This document shows, piece by piece, positions 4,584 to 6,360 of a stretch of DNA of 6,360 bases. Every line of letters begins with the position of its first letter. Position 1 is the stretch's first letter. The stretch comes from Candidatus Saccharibacteria bacterium UBA2866 (GTDB lineage Bacteria; Patescibacteriota; Saccharimonadia; Saccharimonadales; Saccharimonadaceae): the NCBI GenBank assembly GCA_002350545.1, contig DEEY01000016.1, positions 28,125-34,484 of the forward strand, given 5' to 3'. Made by a program: the position numbers and the translations under genes. A model generated the notes under the pieces. It worked only from the letters and a program-made list of their open reading frames with translations. It did no database searches and was not told where the DNA came from.

Positions 4584-5285
4584 TAAGAGAAAAGCTACTG
4601 TACCCGCTGCCGCACCCAAAATAATCGTAATAATAATCGTTACTATAATCCCAATATGCCGCTCTTTCTCCGGTTTAGCAATGATCGTAACTGGACCTTT
4701 AGGTTCTTCTTTTACCGCATTAGCAATCTCTTTTCGATAAATATTTCCTGAAAGCGGCCTTTTTACTACCTTATTCTGATTAATAAACGGCGATTTTGGT
4801 GGTTTATAAGTAGACTTTTCCACAGGTTTTTCCACAGGTTTAACAGGAGTAGACTCCGTAGGCGCTTTAGTTTTGGTTTTTAGCACCTTCGCTTTTACTT
4901 TTTTCTGTTTTGCTTCTGCCACCTGCGATTTTGCCGTTTTCGCAGTAGCAACTGGTTTTTCACTTAAAGGTCGTTTTGGCACGTCCGTCTTCACAAAATG
5001 CGCATTTAGATCTTCTACCACACCTAGTACTGGCTTTTTCTCAGTCGGTGCCTTACGTTCTGCTGGTACCACGTTAGCAACATTCATTGGCTTCGCAATT
5101 ATTGGCTTTGGTGTCGCCAAATGAGCTGGCGCCTTTCTCACTGGCGTCGGCCTAGTCGGCACCCCTGTCACCGTCGTCTTCGTCACAGTAGTCCGTGTTA
5201 CTACCGCTGCTCGCGGTTGCACCGAAGTACTAACCTTTATACTACCTTTCTTCGCTGGTACAAAATCTATGTATTTTCTATTCAT
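4572..5285 (-). CDS. Tail-anchored Lys/Pro/Thr-rich membrane protein
   Basis: This 237-residue protein has one hydrophobic span at the extreme C-terminus (about residues 211-235, followed by PK), so the long N-terminal part is probably cytoplasmic. Residues 10-205 are rich in Lys, Pro, Ala, Val and Thr and look disordered. A motif occurs twice: FVKTDVPKRPLS (97-108) and FINQNKVVKRPLS (167-179). The first residues (YIDFVPAKK) form a third patch of less disordered character. I recall similar tail-anchored proteins beside tpiA in Saccharibacteria, but this is memory only. The ATG at 5285 overlaps the tpiA stop (ATGA), so translation is coupled. No terminator follows; the tRNA promoter overlaps its 3' end. 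A role as membrane-tethered adaptor or wall/membrane spacer is possible but unproven. Confidence 0.85.
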   Translation of the reverse strand: MNRKYIDFVPAKKGSIKVSTSVQPRAAVVTRTTVTKTTVTGVPTRPTPVRKAPAHLATPKPIIAKPMNVANVVPAERKAPTEKKPVLGVVEDLNAHFVKTDVPKRPLSEKPVATAKTAKSQVAEAKQKKVKAKVLKTKTKAPTESTPVKPVEKPVEKSTYKPPKSPFINQNKVVKRPLSGNIYRKEIANAVKEEPKGPVTIIAKPEKERHIGIIVTIIITIILGAAAGTVAFLLLPK

Positions 5286-6052
5286 GCTCTCACTCGTTTA
5301 GCTGTCTCTATTATATCAGTAAACTCGCTTAAAATCAAACTTGCACCCCCAATAAGCAACCCATTCACCCCTGGAACCGTCAAATACGCCCCCGCATTAG
5401 AGGGATTCACGCTCCCACCAAATAATACTGGCACATTCTCCGCTACTTTTTTACCATAAGTTTCCGCTAATACTTCACGAATTAATCCAACCACCTCAGA
5501 AATTTCGTCCGGCGAAGCCAATTTTGCTGTTTTTCCAGATGAAATTGCCCAAACTGGTTCATAGGCAATAATCACCTTATCTAACATATCATCTCCAATT
5601 TCCGACAGCCCACCTATCAATTGGTCACGAATTACATCTTTCGTTTCCCCAAATGCTCTTTCACTCTCGGTCTCACCAATACACAAAATTGGTGAAATCT
5701 TATTTCTTACACAAGCCGCTACCTTCTTTGCAATCATTTTGTCATCTTCTCGAAGTACATAACGCCTTTCCGAATGCCCGATAATACAATAATCTACTAT
5801 TCCTCTTAATTGTGAAAATGACACTTCCCCAGTAAACGCCCCATAATCACGATAAAACCCGTTCTGTGCCGCCAGTTTCATCTTATGACGATCTATCTGG
5901 AGCGACAACGGTTGCAAGGCGATTGTCGATGGTGCTACCACCACCTCAGTATCTCGATAATTTGGCATTGCTTTTAACAGTTTGTGAAGATAGATGGAAG
6001 CCTCACCAACTGTAAAATTCAGCTTCCAATTGCCCACTATATAAGTTTTCAT
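5282..6052 (-). CDS. tpiA: Triosephosphate isomerase
   Basis: The enzyme interconverts dihydroxyacetone phosphate and glyceraldehyde 3-phosphate in glycolysis, in the cytoplasm. The 256-residue length is normal for the family. Catalytic residues are all visible: N8 and K10 (GNWKLN), H93 (IIGHSERR) and E165 (AYEPVWAI). The phosphate-gripping loop 6 spans about 166-176. The late phosphate sites GGSVNPSNA (212-220) and GGAS (235-238) are intact, as is GAFTGEVS (71-78). Loop 6 reads AISSGKTA instead of the common AIGTGKTA, a mild change that should be tolerated. The start is the ATG at 6052. A TATAAT box ends 6 nt before it, so the message is probably leaderless. The GAGG just upstream is only 2 nt from the ATG and would not be transcribed. 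The stop overlaps the next gene by ATGA. Confidence 0.97.
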   Translation of the reverse strand: MKTYIVGNWKLNFTVGEASIYLHKLLKAMPNYRDTEVVVAPSTIALQPLSLQIDRHKMKLAAQNGFYRDYGAFTGEVSFSQLRGIVDYCIIGHSERRYVLREDDKMIAKKVAACVRNKISPILCIGETESERAFGETKDVIRDQLIGGLSEIGDDMLDKVIIAYEPVWAISSGKTAKLASPDEISEVVGLIREVLAETYGKKVAENVPVLFGGSVNPSNAGAYLTVPGVNGLLIGGASLILSEFTDIIETAKRVRA

Positions 6053-6058
6053 AACCTC

Positions 6059-6067
6059 ATTATACCA
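6059..6067 (-). promoter_or_regulatory. Extended -10 promoter of tpiA
   Basis: TGGTATAAT on the minus strand (6067-6059) is a perfect extended -10. A -35 box is weak or absent at the usual distance, which is normal for extended -10 promoters. Standard spacing puts +1 on the A of the tpiA ATG (6052). Confidence 0.75.
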
Positions 6068-6076
6068 TGTTATAAT
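6068..6076 (+). promoter_or_regulatory. Extended -10 promoter of the HAD phosphatase gene
   Basis: TGTTATAAT on the plus strand is a perfect extended -10; TTCATA (6048-6053) is a partial -35 at 17 nt. The expected start is near 6083, 3 nt before the ATG at 6086. It directly abuts the divergent tpiA promoter, the two -10 hexamers being 6 bp apart. Confidence 0.75.
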
Positions 6077-6085
6077 GGAAGTATT

Positions 6086-6360
6086 ATGAAAAAAATATTA
6101 TCATTCGACATAGATCAAACCCTAAACGTCGCGAAAACTCCTATCACGGACGATATCGCAGAATTACTAGTAAAATGTCTCGATCATTTCGAGATCTGCC
6201 CAATTTCCGGCCAAAAATTTGACCAGTTTTTGATTCAAATTGTCGATCGCTTGCCTAATCCTACGCCCGAGCAACTTTCTCATTTACATCTTTTTGTCGC
6301 ACAAGGCACCCAGTATTACCGCTACAATGTTGATAAAAATGATTGGGAGCAGGTCTATAA
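6086..6360 (+). CDS. HAD-family phosphatase, phosphomannomutase-like (3' end cut by window)
   Basis: The first 91 codons are in the window and the frame is still open at the edge. The N-terminus MKKILSFDIDQTL carries HAD motif I, DxDxT: the nucleophile D8 and acid/base D10, with T12. Motif II is the serine in CPISGQK (S41). The ISGQKFDQF and LVxxGTxYYRY-like segments (VAQGTQYYRY) suit the HAD-IIB, eukaryotic-type phosphomannomutase branch, which interconverts mannose 6- and 1-phosphate for sugar-nucleotide synthesis; related members are sugar phosphatases. The deciding cap domain and motifs III-IV lie beyond the window, so mutase versus phosphatase is open. The ATG at 6086 follows TATAAT by 9 nt, so the message is nearly leaderless. 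GGAAG (6077-6081) would lie upstream of the transcript start. The gene diverges from tpiA with only 33 bp between the start codons. Confidence 0.88.
   Translation, partial: MKKILSFDIDQTLNVAKTPITDDIAELLVKCLDHFEICPISGQKFDQFLIQIVDRLPNPTPEQLSHLHLFVAQGTQYYRYNVDKNDWEQVY

Noticed and set aside
4816..4836. Two TTTTCCACA words resembling DnaA boxes
   Set aside because: They encode the tandem KPVEKPVEK repeat of the tail-anchored protein on the other strand, differ from TTATCCACA, and no A/T-rich unwinding region or dnaA/dnaN gene is nearby.

Overview
The window most likely comes from a member of Candidatus Saccharibacteria (TM7) or a close Patescibacteria/CPR relative. This rests on gene arrangement and protein style, not on a marker gene: a triosephosphate isomerase gene followed by a 4-nt overlapping gene for a Lys/Pro/Thr-rich tail-anchored protein, an HAD phosphomannomutase-like gene divergent from it, and several single-pass membrane proteins with no obvious relatives. 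Translation is ordinary: TAA, TAG and TGA all act as stops, and Shine-Dalgarno sites are present for most genes. I hold the phylum call at about 0.7.

Layout from right to left; all complete genes are on the minus strand. At the right edge, a partial plus-strand HAD phosphatase/phosphomannomutase gene (6086 to the window end) diverges from tpiA (6052-5282). Their extended -10 promoters lie back to back and both messages look leaderless or nearly so. tpiA overlaps by ATGA the gene for a 237-residue tail-anchored protein (5285-4572). A tRNA promoter overlaps the end of that gene and drives tRNA-His(GTG), a tRNA-like sequence sharing the 3' half of tRNA-His, tRNA-Gly(TCC) and tRNA-Pro(CGG) (4544-4213). 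With no terminator or clear promoter between, two small membrane-anchored secreted-domain genes follow (4184-3771 and 3767-3033), so the cluster reads as a mixed tRNA-mRNA operon.

Next is a monocistronic unit: a consensus promoter (3000-2972), a 317-residue soluble coiled-coil protein (2909-1956) and a good intrinsic terminator (1945-1920). A near-twin promoter (1868-1840) then starts a roughly 180-nt leader holding two hairpins and a possible 16-codon upstream ORF, followed by a 523-residue polytopic membrane protein with a long, probably surface-exposed, low-complexity tail (1654-83). Positions 1-82 hold only an imperfect hairpin and no gene I can assign.

Functionally, the right end is central carbon metabolism and translation housekeeping. 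The left two thirds encode cell-envelope or structural proteins of unknown function. I see no mobile element genes, CRISPR array or defence system. The most unusual material is regulatory or RNA: the tRNA-like duplicate, the face-to-face leaderless promoters, the tRNA-mRNA operon and the leader of the 523-residue gene.
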